Shown here piece after piece: positions 10,526-20,917 of a stretch of 64,000 nucleotides of DNA. Numbering within the stretch: position 1 is the stretch's first letter; the number at the start of each line of letters is the position of its first letter. The notes beneath the pieces are model-generated. The model saw nothing but the letters and a program-made list of their open reading frames with translations. It was not told the origin of the DNA and did no database searches. The DNA is from Alphaproteobacteria bacterium. Lineage in GTDB: Bacteria > Pseudomonadota > Alphaproteobacteria > Micavibrionales > Micavibrionaceae. The position numbers and the translations under genes were made by a program. The stretch spans positions 1 to 64,000 of the forward strand of contig JAGYOK010000008.1 of the NCBI GenBank assembly GCA_018399685.1. The letters run 5' to 3'.

Positions 10526-11433
10526 TCGAATTTGTAGATACGATCTATCACGGGTTAGGGAGAGATAAAGTGCCGCGGATTCCAAAGACAAGCCGGATTG
10601 ACTTAACCAGCGCCGCCAAAGACATAAAAAGCTTTCTTTTAGAGGCGGGCGCGCACGCCCTCAAAATTCAAAAAGACATAGACCGCCAGTATAAACAAGG
10701 CGAGCAGGCGGTTACGCAGGCCGATCTCGATATCTCAAAAATGGCTGCGGAGAGGCTATCGCATTGGTTAGGTCAAGACGGACATGTCCTGATCGATGAG
10801 GAGAGCGTTGATACAATCTCAACCCCCGCAGAAGTTTTTGCCACAACTCGCTATCAATGGGTGCTCGATCCGGTAGATGGAACGGCGGGTTATGCGCTGG
10901 GGCGTGATCGCTGGAGCGTATCTTTGGGGCTGATCGAGGACGGAGTGCCCGTAGGCGGCGGCTTTTACATGCCAGCTCTTAATGCCTTGATTATGGTTGA
11001 AGAAGGTAGGGCAGTTTATACCAACACAAAAACCGGTGAAAAAAGCCCCATGCCTCAAGCAAAAGCCATGGATGTAAACTCGCAAATATTCATAGAAACC
11101 TATTATGGCTTTGAGAATTATAAGAACGCGCATGAGCGGCATGCAAGAATCTGGCTTAATACGCCGGAGTGCGCTGTGCAAGGCGGATACTCAACCTTTA
11201 TGCACCAAGCCGCGGGAACATCAATCTTTGAACTTTATTCAATATGGGACGCCGCCGGTATAGCAGCAATCGCAAGAGCCGCAGGCTATAAAATTATGTC
11301 GCTGGAAGACGGGCATTATTGGGAGGCCATGGAGGCGAAGGATTTTTCTGATAACTGGAAGCTCAATAGCAAATGGATCGTGGCTCACCCTGATAATTTT
11401 GAAGCTATTAGAGGTGCTTTAACAGGTAAATAA
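10522..11433 (+). CDS. inositol monophosphatase / CysQ-like phosphatase
   Basis: DEESVD...WVLDPVDGTAGYALGRDRWSVSLGLIEDG; start overlaps the upstream stop (4 bp). Confidence 0.85.
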   Translation: MIEFVDTIYHGLGRDKVPRIPKTSRIDLTSAAKDIKSFLLEAGAHALKIQKDIDRQYKQGEQAVTQADLDISKMAAERLSHWLGQDGHVLIDEESVDTISTPAEVFATTRYQWVLDPVDGTAGYALGRDRWSVSLGLIEDGVPVGGGFYMPALNALIMVEEGRAVYTNTKTGEKSPMPQAKAMDVNSQIFIETYYGFENYKNAHERHARIWLNTPECAVQGGYSTFMHQAAGTSIFELYSIWDAAGIAAIARAAGYKIMSLEDGHYWEAMEAKDFSDNWKLNSKWIVAHPDNFEAIRGALTGK

Positions 11434-11434
11434 G

Positions 11435-12085
11435 ATGGGCACAAAAGACATCGTATTCGTTCATGGCTGGGGCGAAAATAGCTGCATATGGGAAGGCCTC
11501 ACGCAGCACTTGCCGGAGTATAATCACCACTTCATCGACCTTGGCTTTATTGGTAAAAAAAACGACTCGAGCTTAAAAACTTCTGATCCTGCCATCTTTG
11601 TAACACATTCTTTGGGGAGTCTTTGGGTACTTAAACACATCCCGCCAGAGAAAATAAGCGCCCTTGCAGCAATTAACGGTTTTGGCAGATTTACTGATTT
11701 TGTAAGCAATGAAACATTAGAAATTATGGCTAAATCGCTGCAGCGCAACATGTTTTTGCAGATGAAAGCATTCTGGAAAAATTGCAATTTCCCCGAAAAT
11801 ATGCGACAACTATACGAAGCTAATCTTAATAAAAGCGCTTTATCTCAGGGGCTGAGCTGGCTTGGATCGTGGGATGAATATATAAAACTACAGGATTTAA
11901 AGACCAAAAATATTCCTGTTTTATCTCTCGGCGGTCAGGAAGATTTAATATTGCCACCGGATATAATGCATAAACATTGGAGTGATCTTGGCTACGATGT
12001 TGTAATGAATGAACAGGCGGGACACGCATTGCCACTTACCCATCCCCAATGGTGTGCCGGGCAAATAAAGAATGGAGAACTATAA
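11435..12085 (+). CDS. alpha/beta hydrolase, BioH-like (adjacent to a BioC-like gene)
   Basis: FVHGWGENSCIW, VTHSLGSLW nucleophile elbow, GHALPLTHP. Confidence 0.72.
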   Translation: MGTKDIVFVHGWGENSCIWEGLTQHLPEYNHHFIDLGFIGKKNDSSLKTSDPAIFVTHSLGSLWVLKHIPPEKISALAAINGFGRFTDFVSNETLEIMAKSLQRNMFLQMKAFWKNCNFPENMRQLYEANLNKSALSQGLSWLGSWDEYIKLQDLKTKNIPVLSLGGQEDLILPPDIMHKHWSDLGYDVVMNEQAGHALPLTHPQWCAGQIKNGEL

Positions 12086-12895
12086 ATGAGCTGGAAACAA
12101 AGTGTAGCAACAAATTTTGATAGTGCACAATATTATGATCGCGAAAGCCAGGTTCAAAGGGTTGTCGCGGAAACGTTGATTAATGATCTGCCCGATGGCA
12201 GCGACGCCGAGAAAATCGAAAATATTCTGGAGGTCGGCTGCGGAACCGGATATCTGACTAAATTGCTTTTTGAAAAATATGAAAACAAGAATATCTGTAT
12301 TTCCGATATTTCGCCATCCATGACTGTTCGCGCGCAAATGAGCGGTCAGGAAGCTGCCGATGCACATGGTCACAAAACACGCTGGGCTGTTTTTGATGCG
12401 GAAAATCCTCCATCTTCCATGACAGGCAAGTACGACCTGATCGTTGCCAATATGGTTTTCCAGTGGCTTGAAGACGCAGAAAAAGGCATTGAAAGACTAA
12501 GCAATCTTTTAAAGCCGGGCGGACGTATTATCTACTCAACACTAGGACCGGGCAGCTTTGAAGAGTGGAAGGCCGTTCTGCGCAAGCTGGAATTACCCGT
12601 CGGCATCCTTGATTTTGATATCCCTGATGATGTATACAAAGAGGAATTTTTAATCAAGAGCTACGAAGACGCATATTCGTTCTTGCATTCAATCAAGGAT
12701 ATCGGCGCTGGACAGGCGAAAAAAGGGTACAAACCCCTTCCAATGGTTCAGCTCAGAGAAGCCTGTGATGAGTTTAATAAAAAATATGACACCAGCGTAA
12801 CCTGGCATATTCTTTATGGCGAAGTAAAACGCAAGGAACGCGGTATCGTTGGACGGCTCAAAAAGCTTGGATCTATGATATCAAATGAAAGCTAA
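12086..12895 (+). CDS. bioC: SAM-dependent methyltransferase, BioC-like malonyl-ACP O-methyltransferase
   Basis: FDSAQYYDRESQVQ...ILEVGCGTGYLT; FQWLEDAEKGIERLSNLLKPGG. Confidence 0.75.
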   Translation: MSWKQSVATNFDSAQYYDRESQVQRVVAETLINDLPDGSDAEKIENILEVGCGTGYLTKLLFEKYENKNICISDISPSMTVRAQMSGQEAADAHGHKTRWAVFDAENPPSSMTGKYDLIVANMVFQWLEDAEKGIERLSNLLKPGGRIIYSTLGPGSFEEWKAVLRKLELPVGILDFDIPDDVYKEEFLIKSYEDAYSFLHSIKDIGAGQAKKGYKPLPMVQLREACDEFNKKYDTSVTWHILYGEVKRKERGIVGRLKKLGSMISNES

Positions 12896-13970
12896 AAAAA
12901 CTGTTGCCGTTATTGGCGCTGGGATTGTCGGTTTAAACACGGCCTACAAATCCGCGCGCGAAGGAATGGACGTCACTATATTCGAGATGCAGGATTTCCC
13001 CCCCGCCAATGCAAGTGCAATAGCAGGGGGTATGCTCGCCCCGTTTTCTGAAATAGAAGTCATGCCCTTAAAATTCGTGCAAGCGGGTTTAAAAGGCATT
13101 TCCTTTTGGAAAGAAAATCTGGGTAGCGAGCAAGGCAAGGCTATGCAAAACACCGGCTCCTTGTTCATCGCTCACCCCGAAGATAAACACATGCTGGAAC
13201 GCTTTGCCCAGCACATGCCTGCTGCCTCCGATGACTGGCAATGGGTAGAAGGGGAGGCCTTGGCCGAGATCGAGCCAATGGTAGCGGGGCGCTTCACCAG
13301 AGGGCTTTATATCCCATCCGAAGCCAACGTACACCCTCTGGTCGTCATGGATATTTTGGCCAAAAAGCTTAAAGACATGGGCGCAAACATAATCCAAAAA
13401 GAAGCTGATCCCAAAGAGTTGGAAAAAGACTTTGACTGGGTCATAGATTGCCGTGGCTGGGTTGATGGAATAGATGATGATCTACGCGGCGTTAAAGGCG
13501 AGATTATCCTGCTTGAAAATAAAGAGTTCAAGCTCTCACGCCCCGTACGTATGATGCATCCGCGCTATCCGCTTTATATCATTCCGCGCCCGAATAACGT
13601 GTTTGCCGTCGGCGCCAGCGCGATTGAAAACGCGGACGAAGATGACGGACTGGTGTTCCTGCGCTCGGCTATGGAATTGATGAGCGCCGCTTACTCCCTC
13701 CACCCCAGCTTTGGTGATGCCAAAGTGCTGGATATGTCCTCGGCGATCAGGCCATCTTATATGGACAACCTGCCGCGCATTAACATCAATGATAACGGGG
13801 AAGCCGAAAGAGGGTACATTCGCTGTAACGGAACCTTCCGTCATGGCTATATGCTCTCTCCGGTGATGGCAGGCTGCGTGTCACACTACATCGCTACGGG
13901 TGAGCAAAACGAAGACTTCTCCCTCTTCTCCGGCCAGTACAACTTCCACATTGCGGACGAAGCTGCTTAG
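12885..13970 (+). CDS. FAD-dependent oxidoreductase, ThiO/glycine-oxidase-like
   Basis: VAVIGAGIVGLNTAYKSAREGMDVTIFE; GAS...GYIRCNGTFRHGYMLSPVMA. Confidence 0.78.
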   Translation: MKAKKTVAVIGAGIVGLNTAYKSAREGMDVTIFEMQDFPPANASAIAGGMLAPFSEIEVMPLKFVQAGLKGISFWKENLGSEQGKAMQNTGSLFIAHPEDKHMLERFAQHMPAASDDWQWVEGEALAEIEPMVAGRFTRGLYIPSEANVHPLVVMDILAKKLKDMGANIIQKEADPKELEKDFDWVIDCRGWVDGIDDDLRGVKGEIILLENKEFKLSRPVRMMHPRYPLYIIPRPNNVFAVGASAIENADEDDGLVFLRSAMELMSAAYSLHPSFGDAKVLDMSSAIRPSYMDNLPRININDNGEAERGYIRCNGTFRHGYMLSPVMAGCVSHYIATGEQNEDFSLFSGQYNFHIADEAA

Positions 13971-13978
13971 GTTTTTTG

Positions 13979-14522
13979 TTACATTAAACCATAGTCTTTT
14001 AGGGTAGTTTTTAGATGTTCTGTAAGATCGTCGTCTTTGTCCCGGTTAGTGTATACGTCCACATAGGATACTTTTTCTGTTCCAAATATCAAATGTATCC
14101 CGTATCGGTATCTGTAATTATAATCTGGGTTATCCTCATATCTTGATGCTGTTAAGGTTTTCAGTTTAAGGATGTCATTTTTGTTCCCTATTTTACTTTT
14201 ATTACTTTCCTTTTTGATCTCTATTATCAGGAGATTTTTGAGGTCATTTCCCCTTGAATGAACAATAATATCGGGGAAAATAGTTTTTCCTTTTATATCA
14301 TCGGTTTTCGTATTTTCAGTACAGGGGAGTCCTTTTATCGCTATTGTACTCACAATCAACTTTTAATAGTGGTTCGTACTTATCTGTGAGGTAATAGGCA
14401 AGTCTGGAGCTAGTTGTTCGTTCATTTATATTTATTTCTAACAGGTCACGATCTCGCTCAAACAAACAACCAATAGCACAAGCAAGATTTTTAGCGTGTT
14501 CTTCAAAATCGTTTTCGGTCAT
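13979..14522 (-). pseudogene. frameshifted PD-(D/E)XK-like hypothetical nuclease
   Basis: ORFs 14316..14522 and 13979..14359 overlap out of frame and together read ...LLKVDCEYNSDKR / LPCTENTKTDDIKGKTIFPDIIVHSRGNDLKNLLIIEIKKES... Confidence 0.68.
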
Positions 14523-14650
14523 AACTTTCTCTTTATTGTGATGATGTTAAAAACAATGCACCTAAGGATTGTGTTTGTAAATAGGGAAACTTTTCCAGTC
14601 ATTGTTTGCTGACACTCTTTAGTCATTCACGCCCCATCTCTCCGTCATTG

Positions 14651-14770
14651 CACGGCTCGTCCGTGTAATCTATGCCCTTTTGTCGCCCGCCTTGTGCGGG
14701 CATCCGGATACCCGCATGCGCTGCGCTTAGCGGGGAAGACGATAGGGAAAAGATGCCCGACTTAATCGGG
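14651..14770. repeat. cluster of four short intergenic palindromes
   Basis: cacgg-ctcgt-ccgtg (14651-14665), cccgc-cttgt-gcggg (14686-14700), cccgc...gcggg (about 14711-14735), cccga-cttaa-tcggg (14756-14770). Confidence 0.7.
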
Positions 14771-14896
14771 TATGAGATAGAGGATAGACTCCCTTAATAA
14801 ACAGGGTAATGACCCTAAGCCACTTCCCCCAGACTTCTTATAATAATACCCGTTTGGCGAAGGGTTTATTTATTCACCCTTCACCTCCGAAGATTT

Positions 14897-17800
14897 TTAC
14901 AAACCAGTCACGCTACAGGAGGAAGCATCCGCAAGAGCTTCTTCAAACGAGCCACCGAAACTGTAATTTACGGTTGCGCCACCACTCGCAGCACTGATTG
15001 CATCGCTCCAACAAGAAACTCTTTCCTCGCCTGCTGCTGGCTCTATATTTGCCAACTCATCAGCGCTTTGCTCATCTTGATCGTCACCACCGGCTGCCGG
15101 AGCGATTAAGTTCAAGGCTGCTGCATTAGGAGCTCCAGCTCCACCCGGCCCAACTAATGGCAAGCCAGCAATAGTAACATTCAGCCTTCCTGATCCGGGA
15201 TTAAAACCGAAAAAACGATTGAAGAAGTCTTCGATATTATCAATCCCCACAGGAGCTTCGCCAACAAATATCTGACCGCGGCCATTTACAGGGCTATCAT
15301 CAGCATCATACAAACGGTCTTCAATATAGTTAAGAACCGCTGCTTCCAGAATACCGTCAGTAGCAATTGGAGTAATACCGTCAAACGTAGCGTTCAAGCC
15401 ATCAATAATAATGGGAGAGCCTGATCCATCAAGAAGAGAGCCATCTTCTATGCGAACATAGAAGCTTCCTGCATTTTGGAAACCGGAGAACTCGGTTGCT
15501 CCAAGTGTATTACCAACAATACTGAGCTGGCCGCCTATTGGCCCTATACTTCTTGAGCTCCTGTCGGTTACGTTATTTCCACCATCAAATACCATTCCAA
15601 CAGGAGTTGCAGAAGGATCAGTGTTCGTGAAGTTATTTGGTTCCAAAAGATTTGAAATATCAATATAGCCACTTTCGAACAAAGCGCCGATCGGGTTGTT
15701 GATGAAGTTATTACCCGCTACAACAACATTGCCATTATTTCGGCCAAGCATTGCAAGACCATGAGCGCCGTTTTCGTAGATATTATTATCCAGAATATAT
15801 GTAACATCAGCGTCTGTGGCTTCTATACCGTTCGAGCGGTTGGCATAGATATTGTTGTCATCAACGATCAGCGTTCCGCGACCATATACGTTGCTGGCTT
15901 CTATACCGTTGCCTTCGTTTTCTCTGTAAAGGAACCCCTCAAAGCCCTTTATTCCCCGTGATACAGTATACGCAGGCATACCATAGCCATTCCCAAAGAT
16001 GTTGTTGTCAACGATCTCGGCATGGTTAGACCAGTTAATGTCTATACCATCATCACCGTTACTGAAGATGTTGTTATCAGTTATTATAATACGGCTGGCA
16101 TTTTCAACATTAACACCATCAACAGCGTTGTTATGAATGTTGTTGTCATCAATCATCAGCGTTCTATTGCCGTATATATTGCTGACCTCGATACCGTGAC
16201 CTTCATTTTGTTCATAAGCGATTTTCACTTCAGGCATAGAAGATCTTGTTTGCTGCATATTTCCAAAGCCGTTTCCATAGACATCGTTATTTCTGATCTC
16301 TACGTGATAAGCGGAGTCTACGTCAATGCCATCATCACCGTTATCATATGACCTGTTGTTGTTGATATAAGCTGTATTAAGATTAGAGGCTTTAATGCCG
16401 TCTTCACCGTTATTATGCGTAACATTTCCGTTCACGATCAGTGTTGTAGACGCGCTAATGTTCTTGGCATATATACCGTTACTCCAGTTTCCGGATGCAT
16501 AGTTTCCAGAGATTTCAACATGTGGAGCGCCATTTACATAGATACCGTTATCGTGGTTACCCATAGCAATATTTGAATAGATCAAAACGTTGCCCCGATT
16601 ATTGGTAACTTCGATACCATTGCCGCCGTTCCAAGCGGTAAAGTTAGCCCATATAAATTCATTACTTCCGCCATTGACTTCGATACCATTATTACGGGAG
16701 CCCGTCACGCTGTTCCATTTAATGACAGCGTTATTGCTATTCTCGACGTCGATGCCGTCATCGCCAGCATAGCGAATAGTGTTACCAGCTACATCAACAT
16801 TGTTGCTGTAACGAACCTGAACACCGTCACCGCGTGTGCCTTTGATATCATTTTTGGCAATGTCAACTTTGTAAGAGTTACGAACATCGATACCGTCATT
16901 TCCTGTATTGTGGACATCATTGTTACGAATCTCGGCAAAGTCCGAGTTTTCAAGATACACGCCATTCTGACCAGTATAGTGAACATGGTTACGGGCAACA
17001 TCAGCGTCAAAGCTGTTTGTTACTTCGATACCGTTGCCAAAGCGTGTTCCGTGAACATGGTTACCAACAATGTCAACGCGGTATGCGCGATCTACATCAA
17101 TTCCGTCATCACCGGAATAATAGACATGGTTACCGTGGATATCGGCGAAAGAATTATCTGATAGCTCGATCCCATCACCGCCGTGGTTCTTAACGGTGTT
17201 GCCGCGGATATCTGCGCCGCGACCGCCGGAAACCACGATACCATCGCTTCTTCCGTCTTTAACAAGGTTACCGTCAATATCGATGTAGGAGGTGTTATAA
17301 GCGGCAATGCCTGCAACTGAAGTTTCTTCAACTTTGTTGTTGTCAATATCTACGCTATGTCCGCCTTCAACCAAAATACCATACTGAGCGTATGTGGACG
17401 CGCCATTGTCATTGATCTCATTGCCGCGGATTTGCGCATCGTCAGAGCTTGTTACATAGATCCCTGCGTTCGCTGCATCATCTATTTTGTTGTTTGAGAC
17501 CGTTACGTCATCACCATTTGTTACGCTGACACCATTGCCCCTGGCTTGCGTAACATAGTTGCTATTAACCAGCGCACCATCTGTATCTTTAAGATAGATG
17601 CCATCACCAGTAATATTGCCCAACGCACCAGCTGTTCCAGCTTTATCAGTATAACCGACATAGTTGCCAACAACCTCCAGCGAACTGTCACCTTCGGCGT
17701 GGATGCCATCAAGTGTCTGGTCATATACCACGTTGCCGATAATAGTTGTGTCAGAAGCGCCGCTCTTCACGAGGATACCGCGCTGAGAATCGGAAACGGT

Positions 17801-20476
17801 GTTGTCCTGAACAAGGGTTCCTGCATTATTATTTAGGACAGTGATACCAACCTGATTAGAGCCGGAAACATCGTTTTCGATGATTTTAGTGCCAGTGCTG
17901 CTGCCTGTATAAATGCCGTCCCAGCCGCTATTGAGCACAGTGTTTTTGCTTACTTCAACGTTCGAAGAACCACCTGAAACAGAAATACCATCATTGTGAT
18001 TCCCGTTAGCAGTGCCGTTGACTGTGTTGAGTGTAACAACAACGTCTTGGGAACCGATGATATCGATGCCGTCTTCGCCAACGTTAGATACGGTGTTGTA
18101 ACGAGCTACGGCTTGATCGCTATTTGCAATCACAATTCCATCACCACCGCCGGAGATTTTGTTTCCGTCAGCATAGCCGGAGGCAAACGGATTATTATCC
18201 GTTACGCCTACAGTAGCGTAAGCGCTGTTTTCCACGAGAACGCCGGTTGTCGTTGTATTAGAGCTTGAAATTGTATTGCCCCAGACATCAACATCATTCA
18301 CATAGTTCGTGCCATCCGTGTTCAGAACATGAATGCCCGTTACGGCAGCGTTCGTGACAGTATTGTCATAGATCTTGATGTCATAGGCATTATCGGCATA
18401 AATACCGGTATTCGCGCCGGTCATGGTGTTGTCAAAGAGTTTGACGATCGCGCTGTTGTTGATGTTGATATTGCTGTTCGTAAACCCTGTAAATGTGTTT
18501 CCATCAACAATCAGGTAATCCGCGCCATCAGCATAAATACCGTTGGCAGCAAGCCCCAGCCCATCAAAGGTGAAGGGATCGATATTGACGTTATCCGCCG
18601 TTACGGTGATCAGTTTGCCTGCACTGGCAGCTTGAATAGTAGCACCGTCAGCTCCGCTCAGCTTAACCGCTCTGTCAATAACCAGATTTTCTGTGTATGT
18701 GCCTGCGGCAACGTTTACGGTTTCCACTTCCGCACCAGAGGCATCAGCAAACTGTACAGCTTGTTGGATTGACGCATTATTGGATAGAAGGTTAATGGTG
18801 TCTGCTGTGGTGCTGATTTGTGTATCATCGGCCAGAGTGGTGAAAGATGCATCGCCAAGGCTCGCGCGTTTGTATATGCGGCCATCAAGATTTAGTTCAT
18901 CAACAATAATGTCATGGGGTGGATTAACAATGTCAAAGCCCAAAACGCTGTCCGCTGTCGTAAGATCAGCAACATTCAAAGCGCCGTTACCCAGTGTAAT
19001 GTCATGAACAAGGTTAACTTCCGGAGCGGCCACGGTCAGAGTATTGCCTGTAATGCCGTTCATATTGTCAACGGTCCATTTCCATGGTTTCCATGTGCCG
19101 TGAGTGTTCAGGACATCATAATCATATTCGCTGATATTAATATCGCTTGCAGTGCTTAGTGTCTCGGTTGCCCAGAGATTTACATTGGCCACATGTAAGG
19201 TATTGGCCAAAGCCTGGTCGTTAATATTAATATTGCCATCCAGTCCGGCGCTCCAGAATGCATCCCAGTCCATATCAAAAGCAGCGTCGCTGATTGTCAA
19301 ATGCTCAGGATCGATAAGCAGTGTACCGACTTCGCCATTAACTGCGCTAAGGTCAGCGTAACCGTAGTAACCTACAGACTCGCCGGCGGAGATTTCTGCG
19401 TTCCCGCCATTGCCGGAAACTGATCCGCCACGTGCGGAAAGCATACCGCTGAAAATTGTATAGTCATCACCGTAGAAATATGCCGTGCCGCCGTCGCCGT
19501 TTTCACCAGCATCAGCAACAACAACTGCATCTTGCGTCACATCAACATTTTGACCTGTAGCTTTAACCGAGCCGCCATCTGTCGCGCCGGAAGCAACCAA
19601 TGCTCCTGATACTTCTACTTTACCTTTGCTACCGCCGGAAAGAATAATTTTTCCGCCTTTTTGTGTCACAGAAGAAACGTTTACAATACCATCCATATTG
19701 ATGATATTGTCTACAGCGTCTTTTGCGGCCAGTGCTGAAATTTGAACAATGCCGCCCTCAGCATTAATTGTGCCTTTATTCTCGATAAGAGCATCGGATA
19801 ATTCTCCTTCAACGGCGACTTCAAACAAACCATCGCCGTATAGGTCAAGCGTAACCTTTTCGCCTGAGGCCATTACGACCTTACCCATCTTGGCATTGAT
19901 AATGCCGCTGTTTGTTACAAAAGGAGAAACAAATGCCGCCAGACCAGCTTCTGCAATGTTAACCACCCCGCTAAGCTCGATAGAACCACCGTTAATATTA
20001 TCAATGACATAGTCACCGAAATCATTGTTCAATATCTGGCTATTATCTATATTACCTGTTGTCGCGATAAGCCCTGCAACGTCAACTTGAGAATGCTTGC
20101 CAAAAAATACGCCGTTCGCGTCGATAATGATAATCTTACCGTTTGAATTCAGATTACCCAGAATTTGTGTAGGGTCAGATTTGGTGTCACGCACAGCCAG
20201 AAGAGCGCCATCAACGTTAACCGTATGTCCTGTGTAAATATTTGCATCACCAGAGCCAATAGCGCGATCAGTGTTTAGCTTGATATTTGTAACGTTGCCC
20301 GCCGCCGCGTCTGTGGTAAAGCTCCCTGCGTCCTGATTAAGGCCAGCCCATGAGTGAGTCGGGTCAGCTGCTTGCGTAGGTACCGCTATCGCCGCCATCG
20401 ATACCGCCGTTAATGCGGAGGATAACATCCAGCGTTTGGCTGAAACAGAATTACGAATTACATTATATAAGCTCAT
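14897..20476 (-). CDS. two-partner-secretion exoprotein (TpsA) with long NosD/PbH1-like right-handed beta-helix repeat region
   Basis: Signal-like N-terminus ending in TQAAD; TPS-domain features NLNSNGKIIIIDANGVFFGKHSQVDVAGLIATTG; many ~22-aa repeats of type xGDDGIDVxNSxxxxIxxNxI; divergent TpsB next door. Confidence 0.9.
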   Translation of the reverse strand: MSLYNVIRNSVSAKRWMLSSALTAVSMAAIAVPTQAADPTHSWAGLNQDAGSFTTDAAAGNVTNIKLNTDRAIGSGDANIYTGHTVNVDGALLAVRDTKSDPTQILGNLNSNGKIIIIDANGVFFGKHSQVDVAGLIATTGNIDNSQILNNDFGDYVIDNINGGSIELSGVVNIAEAGLAAFVSPFVTNSGIINAKMGKVVMASGEKVTLDLYGDGLFEVAVEGELSDALIENKGTINAEGGIVQISALAAKDAVDNIINMDGIVNVSSVTQKGGKIILSGGSKGKVEVSGALVASGATDGGSVKATGQNVDVTQDAVVVADAGENGDGGTAYFYGDDYTIFSGMLSARGGSVSGNGGNAEISAGESVGYYGYADLSAVNGEVGTLLIDPEHLTISDAAFDMDWDAFWSAGLDGNININDQALANTLHVANVNLWATETLSTASDINISEYDYDVLNTHGTWKPWKWTVDNMNGITGNTLTVAAPEVNLVHDITLGNGALNVADLTTADSVLGFDIVNPPHDIIVDELNLDGRIYKRASLGDASFTTLADDTQISTTADTINLLSNNASIQQAVQFADASGAEVETVNVAAGTYTENLVIDRAVKLSGADGATIQAASAGKLITVTADNVNIDPFTFDGLGLAANGIYADGADYLIVDGNTFTGFTNSNININNSAIVKLFDNTMTGANTGIYADNAYDIKIYDNTVTNAAVTGIHVLNTDGTNYVNDVDVWGNTISSSNTTTTGVLVENSAYATVGVTDNNPFASGYADGNKISGGGDGIVIANSDQAVARYNTVSNVGEDGIDIIGSQDVVVTLNTVNGTANGNHNDGISVSGGSSNVEVSKNTVLNSGWDGIYTGSSTGTKIIENDVSGSNQVGITVLNNNAGTLVQDNTVSDSQRGILVKSGASDTTIIGNVVYDQTLDGIHAEGDSSLEVVGNYVGYTDKAGTAGALGNITGDGIYLKDTDGALVNSNYVTQARGNGVSVTNGDDVTVSNNKIDDAANAGIYVTSSDDAQIRGNEINDNGASTYAQYGILVEGGHSVDIDNNKVEETSVAGIAAYNTSYIDIDGNLVKDGRSDGIVVSGGRGADIRGNTVKNHGGDGIELSDNSFADIHGNHVYYSGDDGIDVDRAYRVDIVGNHVHGTRFGNGIEVTNSFDADVARNHVHYTGQNGVYLENSDFAEIRNNDVHNTGNDGIDVRNSYKVDIAKNDIKGTRGDGVQVRYSNNVDVAGNTIRYAGDDGIDVENSNNAVIKWNSVTGSRNNGIEVNGGSNEFIWANFTAWNGGNGIEVTNNRGNVLIYSNIAMGNHDNGIYVNGAPHVEISGNYASGNWSNGIYAKNISASTTLIVNGNVTHNNGEDGIKASNLNTAYINNNRSYDNGDDGIDVDSAYHVEIRNNDVYGNGFGNMQQTRSSMPEVKIAYEQNEGHGIEVSNIYGNRTLMIDDNNIHNNAVDGVNVENASRIIITDNNIFSNGDDGIDINWSNHAEIVDNNIFGNGYGMPAYTVSRGIKGFEGFLYRENEGNGIEASNVYGRGTLIVDDNNIYANRSNGIEATDADVTYILDNNIYENGAHGLAMLGRNNGNVVVAGNNFINNPIGALFESGYIDISNLLEPNNFTNTDPSATPVGMVFDGGNNVTDRSSRSIGPIGGQLSIVGNTLGATEFSGFQNAGSFYVRIEDGSLLDGSGSPIIIDGLNATFDGITPIATDGILEAAVLNYIEDRLYDADDSPVNGRGQIFVGEAPVGIDNIEDFFNRFFGFNPGSGRLNVTIAGLPLVGPGGAGAPNAAALNLIAPAAGGDDQDEQSADELANIEPAAGEERVSCWSDAISAASGGATVNYSFGGSFEEALADASSCSVTGL

Positions 20477-20917
20477 GGTGTTCTCTCTTTTGCGTAAACC
20501 TGAATAGACAAAAAGGCTTCAGGAAAATTTTTCAAATATTTCAATTAGGTACTTATAGTTTTGTTTAGTAGCTTTATTCGGGTATTAAATATGCACTAAA
20601 TTAGTACAGTTTGTCCAGTTATAATATTCCAAATAAAAAACTTATCAATTATGTGATTTTAATGCCATTATTGCACTGTAAAAGCAAGAAAAATATATTA
20701 AGGAAAAGGAAAAAATTAGAATTATAGCTTGCTCAAAGCATCATTAAGTGTTCTAAATGTCTATGTAGATTAGTACGCTAGATCTATATGGATGAGGGTG
20801 TTAGGCATTATTTGTCATATTATTCTATCCATATAATTTTTATTATTATTCTAGCAATTAATGCAACTATAAAGCCAAGCAGTTCGTAACCATTTAAAAA
20901 CGAGACAGTATCGAGCC

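Noticed and set aside
16022-16351. Plus-strand ORFs inside tpsA (15761-20012)
   Set aside because: Antisense shadow ORFs made by repetitive codons of tpsA.
15000-18500. Dense short DNA repeats that might suggest a CRISPR or satellite array
   Set aside because: The repeats keep the minus-strand reading frame of one 1859-aa protein and encode beta-helix rungs; no constant repeat/spacer structure.
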